A stretch of 64,000 nucleotides of DNA from Carnegiea gigantea (lineage: Eukaryota > Streptophyta > Magnoliopsida > Caryophyllales > Cactaceae): positions 186,001-250,000 of the forward strand of contig JAKOGI010000325.1 of assembly GCA_029747015.1 (NCBI GenBank), written 5' to 3'. Both the position numbers and the translations under genes were made by a program. The notes below the pieces were generated by a model, which saw only the letters and a program-made list of their open reading frames with translations, was not told the origin of the DNA and searched no databases. Shown piece by piece: positions 12,112 through 23,813 of this stretch. Every line of letters starts with the position of its first letter. Positions within the stretch are counted from its first letter, which is position 1.

Positions 12112-12153
12112 GCTTATCCCCCATGCTTGACATGCGCATTGTCCCCAATGCAT
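12112..12153 (-). promoter_or_regulatory. EC internal hairpin plus polypurine-like module
   Basis: The sense strand reads GCATTG-GGGA-CAATGC, a perfect 6-bp stem, then a short spacer and CATGGGGGATAAG. It lies about 40 bp downstream of the env-like ORF stop, the same relative place as the module in E5. Confidence 0.55.
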
Positions 12154-12194
12154 AAAATATACAAGAGAACAAGGTAAAAAGGTGAGGGGGTTGC

Positions 12195-13690
12195 TTACAA
12201 AGTACTCAAGGGTGTCACGAGGCCTCTAATTAGGTGGAGGGTAGGGCCATCTGCCATACTCGTTGAAGAAGTATGTGCGATTCTCTGAATTGCTTTGGTG
12301 GTGGTTAAATTCTTCTTGCCGACGATGCATCTCAGTACACTCAAGAGCTTGTTGTTGTGCGTGTTGAGCTTGGCGCTTATCAAAGGTGTCCATCCTCAAA
12401 GGGAGGCGAGAGAAATGCTTATCGAGGTATTGGTGAAGGCGCCCTTCCTTAAAGCTGGATGGTTCGGTAGCACTCCTACTCCTAGTCATTGGTGTCATAT
12501 CTATATCAATGTCATAAGCCAACTCCTTTTCTCCATGCCCTCCATATCCTCCAATACTACCCTCTCCACTTCATTACAATCATTACCATCTTGGGGTTGG
12601 GGTTCTTCCCCATCACTCTTCCTATCGACATCATCCTCATAATAAAAATTTGTGATATCACTACAAGTAGTTTGGTAGGGTTGGGAAGGGGAAAGAGAGC
12701 CTTACCATGATGGTTGACATACACTAAGCACTCATTAATTTTGAAGATATCCATGCTTAAATAGGCAGTGAGGTTCAATCGCCCTTGGGTTGTAAAGGCT
12801 ATAAACCTTCCATGTGGTCTTTTGACCCAAGGCTAGAAGTAATGGATGAGAAAATGGCACATGTAGCTATAAAAGCTGACTTGCTTTTTGATTGGGGGAC
12901 TGATTGAGTAAGAATGGGTGCACCTATATCAATGTTGATCATAGAGGATAGGCCATAAGACGATAAACTCAGTCAACCTCATGTTATTATCGCTATCACA
13001 ACTAGGAAAGAAAGTGTTAGCCATGAGGCGGTAATGGTAACAAAGCACCGGATTACAAACAATAGCATGCTTAGAAGAGTTAGCATTATAATAAACAAAA
13101 TTTCTGGAGCTATCGAGTACCATCTCAAGGCCTCACAAGTTATCACTCACCAAAATGACTGGTCATTGAAATCTCTATGGGCATATGGCCGCAAGCCACA
13201 ATATGGGACTTTAAGGCGGTGACCAAATTCCTTTAGGCTCATATGAAAGGGGTGGTCAAATAGGTAAAAGTGAATGTGGACTTCCGCATTGTTGAAATGT
13301 GCCTTTCAATCGACCCTAACAGAGTTAAGAAATTCCCAACACAACCTCTCATAAATTGGCTTATCTGATTGCATTTATTCCACCTAACCAACAATCTCAA
13401 GTAGTTCATGGACATCATTCCAAAGGCCTATGCTCTCTAAGAATGGAATGTCAATGTATTTAATTTCGCCAAGTTTACTTGACGCCATTAGATCATAACA
13501 CTTCATGTGCAATTGATCAACAAAAGTAATGCCATATTTATTAGTGATATGAGGGGGAGAAGGGCGATTACCTCGGGCTAATTGGGCCCGACTAGGTGTG
13601 GCATTAGAGTCCGAAGGTTGTGACGATCTTCTTAGCATTTTTGGAAACCCCAGAGGAGGATGGCCCGAAAGTTGTGGTTTTCTTGCTCAT
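12195..13690 (-). pseudogene. ATHILA ORF1/env-like protein, degenerate
   Basis: Athila elements carry an extra ORF between pol and the 3' LTR (ATHILA ORF-1 family, sometimes called env-like); its role is unknown. Here the likely start is the ATG at 13690 (MSKKTTTFGPSSSG), with a frameshift into MLRRSSQPSDSN at 13638. A basic, Pro/Ser-rich N-terminus is followed by IDIPFLESIGLWNDVHELLE, then LCWEFLNSV and HPFHMSLKEFGHRLKVPY (about 13360-13220), which match the WEFL-SL--- and F-L-EF-- pattern of the family as I know it. The C-terminal 98 codons (12522-12226) are polar and Gln/His-rich and may form a coiled coil. Several stops lie between 13384 and 12522. I see no transmembrane segment that would support a real envelope role. 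Confidence 0.65.
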
Positions 13691-14452
13691 AGTTACAATT
13701 AACCTTCGAATTGTAGCCAGTTGAGCCCAAAGAGAAAACTTTCTCTCCCCTTAAGCTTCAAAACCCTTCAATGGAGGTGAGGTCTAAAGAGAGAACATCA
13801 GGTAAGAAGGGTGGAACGAGGTTGAATTTGGTAAGGAAAGCGGAGTTGGTGGTTGCTTCCAGTGAGGTGGATGGCCGTAAAACACTCGTGTCGGGTGTTT
13901 TAGTGGTCAGGGATATGACGTTTAGGTTTTGGTGGGTGAGAAATGGATGTGGAAGAGAAGAGATTTTAAGTTTTGATGGAGAATGTGGTAGTTTTCTTGG
14001 TGGTAGATAGAAGGATGAGGAGAGATAATGGCGTCAGGTAACAGGGGTCATGGTTGGTGACGGTGAGAAAAATAAGGAAGAACGATTAAAAGGAATAAGG
14101 AAAATGGGGGGCCCATAACCGATGTCATGGGCATGGCTAGCCGTAGCCACCCACTGTTTCTTTACTCTCTTTTCCTACAGCGACGGCCATGGCCTGTGGC
14201 CCTGGGCACGTCTGCCCGTTCTCTATTTTGTTCCCAGATCACCCAACTTTACTTTTTGAACTCTCTTCACCCTCAAAGGTAAGCTTTCAAGCTCCCTAAC
14301 AGTCTTTATGCAACCTCCAATACTCCATACTCGTCTTTGATGCAATTTCTTTTTGAATTTTTCTAATTTTTGCTCATTTTCTCTTTTTTTTTCCTTTTTC
14401 AAGGTTGGGTAAATATATACAAAGCTCAGGTTGCCTCCCGAGAAGCGCTCTT
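13691..14452 (-). other. EC spacer between pol and env-like ORF
   Basis: About 0.75 kb with no recognised protein. It is more GC-rich than its surroundings at 14100-14230. A plus-strand frame at 13771-14010 shows no similarity I recognise. Athila elements normally have a noncoding spacer here. Confidence 0.4.
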
Positions 14453-14799
14453 TTAAGGTCTTGAGCTCGACCGTTGGGTTTCCCTTTCACTTGGAGAAGG
14501 GATTAGGGAAGTTGTAGAAACCTTTGCCTTAATTGGATCATCAGTAATGTAATGCTTGAGACTTTGGCCGTTCACTTTGAAAGTGCCGGAGGTTGCACTC
14601 CGAAGTTCGACCGCCCCGTAAAGGAACACTTTGAGAACCTTGAATAGCCTGGACCATCTTGAGCGTAGCTTTCTGGGAAATAACTTGAGGTGTGTGCTAA
14701 ACAACAGCACCAAATCTCCCTCTTCGAATTCTCACCTTAAGACATATTTGTCATGCCACTTCTTCACATTCCCCTTATATATCCTTGAGTTCTCATGGG
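14453..14799 (-). pseudogene. EC pol C-terminus (integrase tail), 5'-truncated
   Basis: The sense frame reads KKWHDKYVLR, a stop, EFEEGDLVLL, then LFPRKLRSRWSRLFKVLKVF and YGAVELRS ... GTFKVNGQSLKHYI. This is the standard Athila/gypsy integrase C-terminal tail (GDLVLLFNSRLKLFPGKL-type). It ends with a stop at 14453. The upstream part is missing because the E2 LTR starts at 14800, which suggests E2 inserted into this gene. Confidence 0.85.
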
Positions 14800-16743
14800 T
14801 GTACGAGCATTTTCAAGGTACACTTATAGCTACAAGCATGCAGATTTTAATGTAGAACTTAAGGGTCATTTCCTTAGGGACGAGGATGAAATTAGGTCAC
14901 ACTATTAACAATTATTGGAACTAATACAATAAAACTAAGTGTATTTACTATATCAAATCACCTACAAGACTAAACTTTGCTATTTAAGGCTAAACTGAAA
15001 ATGCGCAGAAATAAACATGATGCTTGCAAGACTAATAACGATAAAATAAAATTCACTACTTTCAACCACAACTTCTGATAGGATAATAAAAAGAAGAGAG
15101 GTAAAGAAATCGACAAAAAAGAAACGAAATGAAAACTATTTAAAAAAAAAAACTAAGCTATAGAGATATCAAGGAAGCAAAGTCTAATTGCCTATCTTTA
15201 ACCTTTACTCACTAGGTCATAAGCATGATTAGATCTATATTTCATTCGCATTGGTATTTTACAAATATAGAAATACAAAAGTTCGGTTAAGTGCAAATAA
15301 TCTACCCAAGTCATGAAGCTGTTGCATCTAAGCCTTCTTGACCTTCATTAAGTTAAGTGAACAACTTAGCTGAAGAAAGCAGAGAGAAAGGACGAAGAGA
15401 AATAGAGGATTAGGAAAGAAATTGAACTAGAAATCAAATAAGAAGAGGCGAAGGAAGTGGGTGGAATTAGGTATCCTTGCTTCTGGCTAAACTTCATATT
15501 CGAACCCACCTCCATTGACGAACACACAAGCAGTTTTAAACAACCTTCAAACTCCAACTTCACTATCCAAAACCATAAAACCAACATTTCTAAACCAAAC
15601 ACAGAAAGGATGAAGATGGGAAGGGAAAGGGAGAAATTAGCTAAAGAAATTTCAGAGCAATAGGTCGTTACTTAGACTCATAATCAAAGCACATTTAACA
15701 AAAACCCATGTTGAAATTAGGCCCAGGATGTCTAATCCAATAACTAGAAATCAGAGGGAATAAGACAGAGAGTAAGGGGGAGGGAGACTAGGATTTTTTT
15801 TTTTCAGCAAAGGACAACGCATAAACGAGCTTCAAGGTCCGTAAAAAATGGCAAAAACGCCATTAACGCGACCTTCAGTTTCTGGTCAAATCAGACAAAA
15901 AATTCTGCTCCATTTTCATGCAAATTAGAGCACAAATTTCAAGATAAGCCAAAACCAAATGAATTCTAACAAAAATCGAAAGATTCATAGCCTAGTGACA
16001 TGAAATTACTACCAAAACTCAAATCTGACATCACAACACAAAGGAGAAATTTAAATAAAACTAAAACCTAACTCAATCTAAAACTCAAATTAAAACTAAA
16101 AGTGAAGAACCTAGAACCTTAAACCTAAACCTTAGATATCTCCTATTTTGTCGCAGCACTACGATTTACACTCCCTCAAATTCAGTTTTTCTTCATCTAC
16201 TCCTAACTGTTGATTTAGGCTATCTCGGGTGATGAGGATGGCAACGATGATGGAGGTGAGCTGGCATTTGGCATGGTAGTGGTGGTGCTAAAGGTGATGC
16301 TGACTCATGAGGATGGTGGATATGGTAGGTAGGTGGCGGTGGAATGGCGTTGGGGAAGAATATGAGAAAACAAAATAGGGCCTTTTTTGTCGGGGGTCTG
16401 ATGACAAGGTAGGAGAGGGAAAGGAGTGCGGAATAAGAGAAGGCAGGGGATATCACGTTAAAAGCGTGTGCCGGGGCAGGCTATGTAGGTTTTTTCGGTT
16501 TTCTTTTATTTTTATTTTTGTGTTCTCTTGCTTTTTGGCCAGGGTAAGAAAGCTGCGGAGGTTAATGGTTGGGCTCATGACCTAATTCTTCATTTTCAAC
16601 ATTTTTCTTCATTTTTTTCATATTTTTGTGAAATTATCAACACCTACAAAATAAAACAAATTCAAATAAAAATTTTAATATAATAATTGTTTTAAGCACA
16701 ACTTAGCATAAAGGTATCGCAAAAAGATCGTATGTTTGGTGCA
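14800..16743 (-). repeat. E2 3' LTR
   Basis: The left edge is TG at 14800 (tgtacgagcattttcaagg), aligning with tatacggcaattttcaagg at 20416. The right edge is ...tttggtgca at 16743. The TATA-like site of the other LTR is degraded here (cgatttacactccctc near 16164). Confidence 0.75.
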
Positions 16744-16787
16744 AAAAAATGCCTCCACTCTAAGATTTAGCTCGTCCTCGAGTTAAA
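16744..16787 (-). promoter_or_regulatory. E2 terminal hairpin and polypurine tract
   Basis: The sense strand reads TTTAACTCG-AGGA-CGAGCTAAA (16766-16787; one A-C mismatch), then TCTTAGAGTGGAGGCATTT against the LTR. Same arrangement as at 508-546. Confidence 0.65.
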
Positions 16788-17837
16788 CAAGTTAAACTAC
16801 CTAAAAAGAAATGAAAAATATAGAAGGAAATCCTAACTCACTCCCGTATGAATCATGATTGCATTTAGCGTATGTAATAAGCCTTTTAAACTCTTCGGTT
16901 TCACAAGTGGATGAGTGAGATATCGCAAGGGTTTTCAAGTAAAATGCCCACAAAATTTTTTTCAAAAACAAAGGAAAATCTATTTGATTTCAAATCATGA
17001 GTATATGTACAAGTAATGTGAAAATTATGTACTTGACTTAGGGAATTGCATCACCCTAGTAACCAAATCAGAAATTATATACAAATAGAATGTGCAATTA
17101 AAAGACATCTAAGTCAAAAGAAGCACCCCGACATCTATTTTTCACCCTACTCATTAATATACAATGACATATACACCCTGGTGCATGAGCAAATATGTAT
17201 CAATACTTACGAATCAAGTTTCTAACAATGACACCATCCTAATTTCCTTACCTAATTGCCTTCTCTGCTTTTTTTCCTTTTTTTCCAAGAATAATGCGCA
17301 CACACCCTAAACTCAGTTGATTTACAAATATTTGGGCCTTCCCTAAAAAGAGGTTTTGTTAGAATGTGCAAAACACTTATTTCATTCCCCAAACAGATGT
17401 AATTAGGTACAAAGTGGTATATATTCACCAATTGAAGATATGAAATAAAGATAGTGGCTTTTAATGTTGGTGCCCATATTTTTGTTCACTTTTTATGCGC
17501 TGTTTTCTTTTTTTTCTTTTTTTGCGTTTTTCAAAAGCTTAAAAGGCAACTTCAATAAACAAAAAGCTCATATGCCAACTTAACAGCAAGAACCAAAGAA
17601 TTGATGGAAAAGTGAGCAAGGTACGTACAAAATCACGCATATGAGACGAAGTTATTATGAAAAATTAAATTTGCATCCTCGACTAAACATGTCTTCATGC
17701 AAACTCTATCTACATATAATTCAATAATCTAGCAACATCAGATCGCAATCGCTAAAGAAAGAACACAAATCCGCAGGGAAATGAAAATTCTTTTGGAATT
17801 TTTGAAAATATTTGAAAAATATGGACAAATGGGCACC
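16788..17837 (-). other. E2 3' noncoding block
   Basis: This aligns closely with 22260-23336, and more loosely with the E1, EC and E3 blocks. It contains CATTTAGCGTATG, a GGATGAGTGAGA stretch and two T-rich tracts (17268-17290 and 17505-17530). No coding signal. Confidence 0.6.
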
Positions 17838-17875
17838 TGACCCTCGCACCAAAACTCCACAATGTGCTCATGGTG
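17838..17875 (-). promoter_or_regulatory. E2 internal hairpin plus polypurine-like module
   Basis: Sense CACCATG-AGCA-CATTGTG (17858-17875, one mismatch), then GGAGTTTTGGTGCGAGGGT. It lies about 1.09 kb from the terminal module. In the second copy at 23360-23377 the stem is perfect. Confidence 0.55.
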
Positions 17876-18489
17876 AGAACTAAGCTGCCAAAAGGCTATC
17901 TCATAAGCTATACAACTGTAAACCAACATAAATCCATAAGTATATATAAATTAGGAGACCACCAAATTTTTTTTTTTTAAAAAAAACCAAAATCAAAATC
18001 AAAGTCAAGCGACCACAAAACAAAAGAAAACCTGAAGCAAAACATAACACAAAACAAAGGGAAAAAAATGTAAAATAAAAACAAAACCACTACAACACCA
18101 AAAAGAAAACAAAAACAAAATATTGAATAAAATGAAACCAAACAAAATCTCACAAAACTAAAGAACAAAACACACAAGTAAAACATAATAAAAGATAAAA
18201 ATACCCCAAAATAAAAAAGAAGCTGCTATAAAAAATCAAACAAAACACGCATGATACAATCACAATCATGACCCTAGATATCCACAACGTTTCAACCAAA
18301 AGAACCTAAGTATTCACCAAACATAATACACCACCAATAGCGAAATGCATAACATAACCAAGGGTGATCACAACCAACTTGGTCTAATAAATCCCAAATT
18401 TCTCCTCAAGATCGATTACCCGCACAATCACAATCTCAAATATACACAATTATTCAAAAAAAAGAAAGAAAAGAAATGGAAAAAGGAGA
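17876..18489 (-). other. E2 A-rich noncoding stretch
   Basis: Very A-rich on the plus strand (CAAAAC-type runs from 17970 to 18240). The hydrophobic minus-strand frame at 17977-18186 is the translation of T-rich sequence and is not called as a gene. Confidence 0.5.
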
Positions 18490-20170
18490 ATAGGGAAGGG
18501 GTGAAACGACCATACCAGGTTGGATACTGAGTATATCCAAACTAATGCCTCACTCAGATGACATCGATGAGCTCTATGGAGCATTAGCCACTCTATCTTA
18601 GCTCATAGGTAGCTACTCATCAAAACCACTAAAGCCTACAACACCTTATCAAACATTCGGGCATAATCCTCATAGAAATGATAGTAGCTAGAAACAAGAG
18701 GTGTAGCCCAAGTAAAGTGCATAACAAGAATACAACTCAAGGCTCTCTGGAGCTTATCAAAGCACTAAGCCCATTCAAACGAGAGTTGTGCATAGGCAAA
18801 AAAGAGCCACAAGTCAATGGTCTAACAATGATGTGATTATATGAATACATAAACCATCGAGAGTCATCTGAATGACCTAAATGATATCCAACATCTCTAA
18901 AAAGTGAGGGGAGATGACCAAGGCAAGGCCTATCAAATGAAATATGAAAATCAAAGCTTGTATAATGGCCTAAAGTCAAGTCCTTCACCTAAAAGTGATC
19001 CTGGAGTCTTTCTATATCACTATCATAAAGAGTCCAATCTAAACAAGGACTATCAAGCATAAAAGTCTCAAACTCCATAAAAGTAGATTGGGGAGGGTCT
19101 AAAGAAGGGAGAAGAATGGGGAGGGAAAAATAGATGGGTGAAACGGGATGGATGGGAGCTAAGTTAAGGGCAAACTCATCAGAAATGAGATCAATAAGCT
19201 CCATATATGGTGTAACCACACTAAAATCCACAACAGAAGGCTCATCAAGAGAATGCTCAAAAAAGTATCATCTAACTTAACAAATATGCCACACTGCTCG
19301 TTAGAACTAGCATCAATCTCAAATCCGTCGCCCTCCTCGAGCTCTCCTAATGGAGCCAGAGGAAGGCAAGGGTCGGGGATAACTGGGACGTCCTCAGAGT
19401 TGACCAAAGAAGTGTTAGTCTCAAGGGGAGACATATATGGAGAAGAAGGTGGAGATATGCCATTCTTAATCTCAAAGTCACACAACGGAGTATCAACCTA
19501 AGATTTGGAGCTCAAAGGGTAAGAAGACTCAAAATCGCTTAACAAACAACCCTCAGGAGTAGTAGGTCCTACCCTAAGGTTAGTATCATGTAAAACAGGC
19601 ATAGTGCTCTCTACATGTCCTTTAACCAACTCTGAGAATTGACCAATGAGGGTCCTTGTTATGTTCTCTATGGACTCCTTATGGCTTTTCGATTCTTGCT
19701 CAACTTGACCAATTTTAGAGTCTATAGAAGTAACATGAGGACAAAACTTGCATTACAGTTAGAAGAATAATAATAATCAGATGAAACAAGAATACATGGA
19801 GTATGAGGGTGCTCATAAGATATACCACCAAACTAACCTTTATCTAAAGATGTAGCGTGCATCATAAAAGGGTCGGGAATAGGGTGACCAAAGTTCTTTC
19901 TAGCATTTTTATACTCCAAGACTTATGAGCCAAATATTCAAGCAAATTCCAAATTTTATCTAGAGCCCTAGTGAATAAACATCTCAAACCCCCGGGGTAC
20001 GTAGTCTTAACATGACCCCAATATTCACCATTAAGAACCTCAAAGATCACCTGCAAAATTTTCCATTTTTCAAAATATTGATCAGCATATTGAACTCGAA
20101 AGTCATTCAATCTACTCAAATATCGCCAAAATATTTCACGCTCAAATTGAGGGAAATAGAAAATTGCCAT
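18490..20170 (-). pseudogene. E2 mini-gag fused to a region of unknown function
   Basis: The start is the ATG at 20170: MAIFYFPQFEREIFWRYLSR, then LNDFRVQYADQYFEKWKILQ, matching the C-terminal half of plant gypsy gag (FW-YL-RLN-L ... EKW-I), with ALDKIWNLLEYLAHKSW further on. The N-terminal half of gag is absent, and E3 starts at the same point. Downstream, in shifting frames, come a helical IGQVEQESKSHKESIENITR segment, LHDTNLRVGPTTPEG, an acidic Pro/Ser-rich stretch with LAPLGELEEGDGFEID, then TPYMELIDLISDEFALNLAP (19231-18989) and a C-terminal FGYTQYPTWY (18510-18541). No CCHC knuckle is visible here, though E3 has one. The function of the second half is unknown. Several frameshifts break it. 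Confidence 0.65.
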
Positions 20171-20391
20171 TTGTTTTTAGAATTTTTCAAATTTTTTCAA
20201 TTTTTCGGTAATTTCAAAATTTCCCCCCCTTTTTTCAATTTTGGACTTTTCTTTTTCTTTTGGTGATTTTTTTTAAGAAATAAACAAGCTAAGTCACTAC
20301 TAACAACAAAATAAGAAAGCAAAACAAAGCATGTACAACTAATAACAAAGTAATAGAGAAAAAGGAAATATCACCTAATCTCATGTCGTCG
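20171..20391 (-). other. E2 5' leader
   Basis: A short noncoding leader of 221 bp lies between PBS and the mini-gag start, with T- and A-rich runs at 20210-20280. It is much shorter than the E1 leader. Confidence 0.55.
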
Positions 20392-20409
20392 TCCCCGGCA
20401 ACGGCGCCA
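20392..20409 (-). other. E2 primer-binding site, tRNA-Asp
   Basis: The plus strand reads tccccggcaacggcgcca, the 3' end of plant tRNA-Asp including CCA over 18 bases, six bases from the LTR. It is the best preserved PBS in the window and anchors the strand and boundaries of E2. Confidence 0.92.
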
Positions 20410-20415
20410 AAAGCC

Positions 20416-22215
20416 TATACGGCAATTTTCAAGGTAAATATATAGCTGCAAGCATATGACTTTCGCTATAGTACTTGACGATCATTTTCTCAGGGATGAG
20501 AATGTCCCTATTAACAATTACTAGAATCAATAAAATGAAACTAATTGTATTTACTACATCAAATCACCTACAAGTTTAAACTTCGCTATTTATGACTAAA
20601 CTGAACATGCGCTGAAATAAACATGATGCATCCAAGACTAATAACGACAAATAAAATTAACTACTTTCAACCACTACTTCTAATAGAACAATAAAAAGAA
20701 GAGGGACAAAGAAAAGGACAGAAAAGAAACAAATAGAAAACTTAAAAAAAAAAATAAGTAAGCCATAGAGATATCAAGCAAGCAAAATCTACTTGCCTAA
20801 CTTTAAGCTTTACTCACTGGGTAGTCAGCACGATTAGATCTATTTTTCATTTGCATAGGCTTCTTACAAAAACAGAAGTGCAAAAAGTTTGGTTGAGTGC
20901 AGTTCAGACCAAAATATTCTACCCAAGTACTATAGCTAATGCATCTAAACTTTTTGGACCTTAATTATGTTGAGCCAACAACTTAGATAAAGAAAGGAGA
21001 GACAAAGGACGAAGAGAAGCAGAGCATTAGGAAAGAAATTGAGTTAGAAATCAAATAAAAAGAAGGGAAAGAAGTGGGTCAAATTCGGTATCCTTTCTTC
21101 TGGCACAACTTCAGATTCGAGCCCCCATCGAGTGATGAACACCTAAGCAATTTTAAACAGCTCAGAAACTCAAACTTCACCATCCAAAACCTTAAAACCA
21201 ACATTTCTAAACCAGACATGAAGGGGATGAAGAGGGGAAGGGAAAGGCACGAAATTATCTGAAGTAACTTCAAGGCAACAGTTCATTACCTAGACTCACA
21301 ATCAATGCACATTCAGCATAAACCCATACCAAAATTAGGCCCATGACATCTAATTCAAGAACTAGAAATCACGGGGAACAAAATAGAGAGTAAGGGGGAG
21401 GGAGATTCGGACTTTTTTTTAAGCAAAGCACAACCAATAAACAAACTTAAAGGCTTGTTAAAAATGGCAAAAGCACCACTAATCCGACCTCTATTTTTTG
21501 GTCAAATTAGACAGTAAATTCAAATCCATTTTCAAGCCACTCAAGCATAAATTACGAAATCAACACAAACCCAATGAATTCTAACCAGAAATCAAAAGAT
21601 TCTTAGCCTGATGACATGAAATTGCTACTAGAAAACAAATATGAAATCGTAACACAGAGGGGAAATTTGATTAAAACTAAAACCTAACCCTTTGATTTAT
21701 ACTCCCTCAAAGTCAGTTTTTCTTCATCCGCTCCTGCCCGTCAATTTAGTCTGGCAATGGTGGTGTTGATGGTAATGCTGACTCATGACGATAGTGGACA
21801 TGGTGGGGAAGTGATGATGGAGTGGTGTTGGGGAAGAAGATGAGAAAACTAAATAGGGGCTTTTTTTTCCAGATGTCTGATGATGGGGCATGAGAGAGAA
21901 AAGAGTGAGGAATAAGCGGGAGGAAGGGGGATGTCACAAAGAAGCATGTGGGGGTTGGGTATGTTTTTAGGTTTTCTTTTATTTTTATTTTTGCATTTTC
22001 TTGCTTTTGGCTAAAGTAAGAAATAGGCTGAGGTTAATGGTTGGGTTCTTGACCCAATTCTTCATTTTCAATATTTTCTTCATTTTTTCATATTTTTTAT
22101 GAAATTTTCAACACCTATAAAGTAAAATAAAGTCAAATAAAAATCTAAATATAATAATTATTTCGAGCACGAATTAGGTGTAAAGGTACAGGAAAAAATT
22201 AGTATTTTTGATGCA
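20416..22215 (-). repeat. E2 5' LTR
   Basis: This aligns along its length with 14800-16743. It starts at tatacggcaattttc (the TG has become TA) and ends at ...tttttgatgca. It also serves as the 3' LTR of the partial internal copy that follows at 22216. Confidence 0.75.
21695..21702 (-). promoter_or_regulatory. Candidate TATA box in the E2 LTR
   Basis: The minus strand reads GAGGGAGTATAAATCAAAG, about 515 bp inside the LTR, a plausible distance for a U3 promoter. The matching place in the other LTR reads GTGTAAAT. No transcript evidence is available here. Confidence 0.35.
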
Positions 22216-22259
22216 AACAAGTACTACTATACCAAAATTTTACTCGTCCTCGACTAAAA
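22216..22259 (-). promoter_or_regulatory. Terminal hairpin, second E2 unit
   Basis: Sense TTTTAGTCG-AGGA-CGAGTAAAA (22238-22259, one mismatch). The polypurine part is decayed to GGTATAGTAGTAC. Confidence 0.55.
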
Positions 22260-23336
22260 CAAACTAAAATACCTAAAAGGAAATGAAAAATAAGAAAAAA
22301 GGAAATCCTAACTAACTTTCTTAGGAATCACAGTTTCATTTAACGCAAGCAACAAGTCCTTTAAACCCTTCGATTTCCCAAGTGGACAAATGAGGTCACG
22401 TGAGGGTTTTTGAGTGAAGTGCCCACAAATATGTTTTGAAAAACAAAAGAATATCTTTTTATTTTTTTTCAAAACATGAATATATGTGCAAGTAATAGGG
22501 AAATTATGTACATGACTTAGGCAATTGCATCACCCCAATAACCAAATCACCAAATTATATACAAATAGAATGTACAATTAAAAGATATCTGAGTCAAAAG
22601 ATGCACCCCGACTTTCATTTTTCACCTCATATAGTAATATGCAATGATATGTATACCTTGGTGCATGTATAAATGTGTATCAATCCTTATGAATCAAGCT
22701 ACTAACATCGACACTATCCCAATTTCCTCCCTTGCCTTCTTTGCCTTTTTGCGTTCTTTTTTTTCTTTTTTTTTTCTTTTTTTTCCCAAGAATGATACAC
22801 ATATACCATAAACTCACTTGACTTACGAGTACTTGGGCCTTCCCTAAAAAGCAGTTCTATTAGAATGTGTAAAGCACTTATTTCATTGCCCAAACAGATG
22901 TGCAATCAAGTAAAATAGCACATACTCATCGATTAAAGATATGAAATAAAGATAGTGGCTTTGAATATTGATACCCATGTTTTTATTCACTTTTTTACAC
23001 TTTTTCCTTTTTTTCTTTTTTTTTGCATTTTTCAAGATCTTAAAAGGAAACCTCGATAAACAAAAAGCTCACGTACCAACTTAGCAACAAGAACTAAAGA
23101 ATTGATGAAAAAGTGTGCAAGGTACGCACGAAATTACACATATGAGATGGGGTTATTATGAAAAATTAAATTTAAATCCTCAACTAGATATCACATCATG
23201 CAAACTCTATCTGCATATAATTCAATAACCTAACAATATGAGATCACAATCACTAAGGAAAAAACATGAATCCCCAAATAAAAAGTAAAATCTTTTTAGA
23301 TTTTTGAAAATTTTCAAAAAATATGTACAAATAGGC

Positions 23337-23377
23337 ACCTGACCCTCACCCTAAAACTTCACAATGTGCTCATTGTG
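23337..23377 (-). promoter_or_regulatory. Internal hairpin module, second E2 unit
   Basis: Sense CACAATG-AGCA-CATTGTG, a perfect 7-bp stem (23360-23377), followed by AAGTTTTAGGGTGAGGGTC. The spacing to the terminal module is about 1.12 kb. Confidence 0.6.
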
Positions 23378-23660
23378 GAAACTAAGTCATAAAAAAGCAA
23401 TTACATAAGCTATACAACCGTAAAATCAACAAAAATCCACAAGTATGTACAAACTATGACGTACACCACCAAAATAAAAAAACAAAACCAAAATCAAAAT
23501 CATCAAAAGTGCAAAAGAAAACAAAAACAAAAAAAACTATAAAACAAAACCAAAATCTAAATCAAGGAGCCACAAAAGAAAACAAAACTTGAAACAAAAC
23601 ATAATACAAAACATAATGCAAAACAAAATGTAAAACAAAAACAAAACCAAACACCAAAGA

Positions 23661-23813
23661 AAACATCGTGGGACCTTGGAAATGGCTAGTTATGGTCTTC
23701 CTTAACCCTTGCATTCTTCATTCCTTGTGATTCCGTGCTCATCCCAGGTCATAGAGCACTTGAACATCGTTCTTGCATTGTCTCCTTTCAAATGGCGAAC
23801 GTCTTCTGATTGG
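23661..23813. other. Spacer between E2 remnant and E3 array
   Basis: About 150 bp of less A-rich sequence (cgtgggaccttggaaatggc and following) matching nothing else in the window. Nothing recognised. Confidence 0.4.

Larger units (their letters stand above)
10690..14799 (-). mobile_element. EC: 3' half of an Athila element with env-like ORF
   Basis: On the minus strand this holds the last part of pol, a spacer, an ATHILA ORF1-like pseudogene and a 3' noncoding block. The pol end is cut at 14799/14800 where the E2 LTR begins, and the 3' LTR side is lost near 10690. No LTR of its own is present. Confidence 0.75.
14800..22215 (-). mobile_element. E2: non-autonomous gag-bearing LTR retrotransposon
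   Basis: Two alignable LTRs (14800-16743 and 20416-22215) flank a 3.7-kb internal region with a perfect tRNA-Asp PBS, a short gag-like ORF joined to an unknown region, and a polypurine tract. No RT, RNase H, integrase or protease similarity is seen. The layout fits the plant TR-GAG type of non-autonomous element, presumably moved by Athila-like enzymes. The LTRs differ at many positions, so the copy is old. Confidence 0.75.
22216..23660 (-). mobile_element. Second, partial E2 internal region in tandem
   Basis: Right of the E2 5' LTR the sequence again matches the 3' internal part of E2 (16744-18300), including both hairpin modules. It then stops near 23660 with no gag or second LTR. This gives LTR-internal-LTR-internal, the pattern left by unequal recombination or by insertion next to a related element. 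Confidence 0.7.

Noticed and set aside
12195..13690. A true viral envelope gene
   Set aside because: The ORF matches the ATHILA ORF1-like pattern, but no signal peptide, membrane anchor or cleavage site is visible. The name env-like is positional only.
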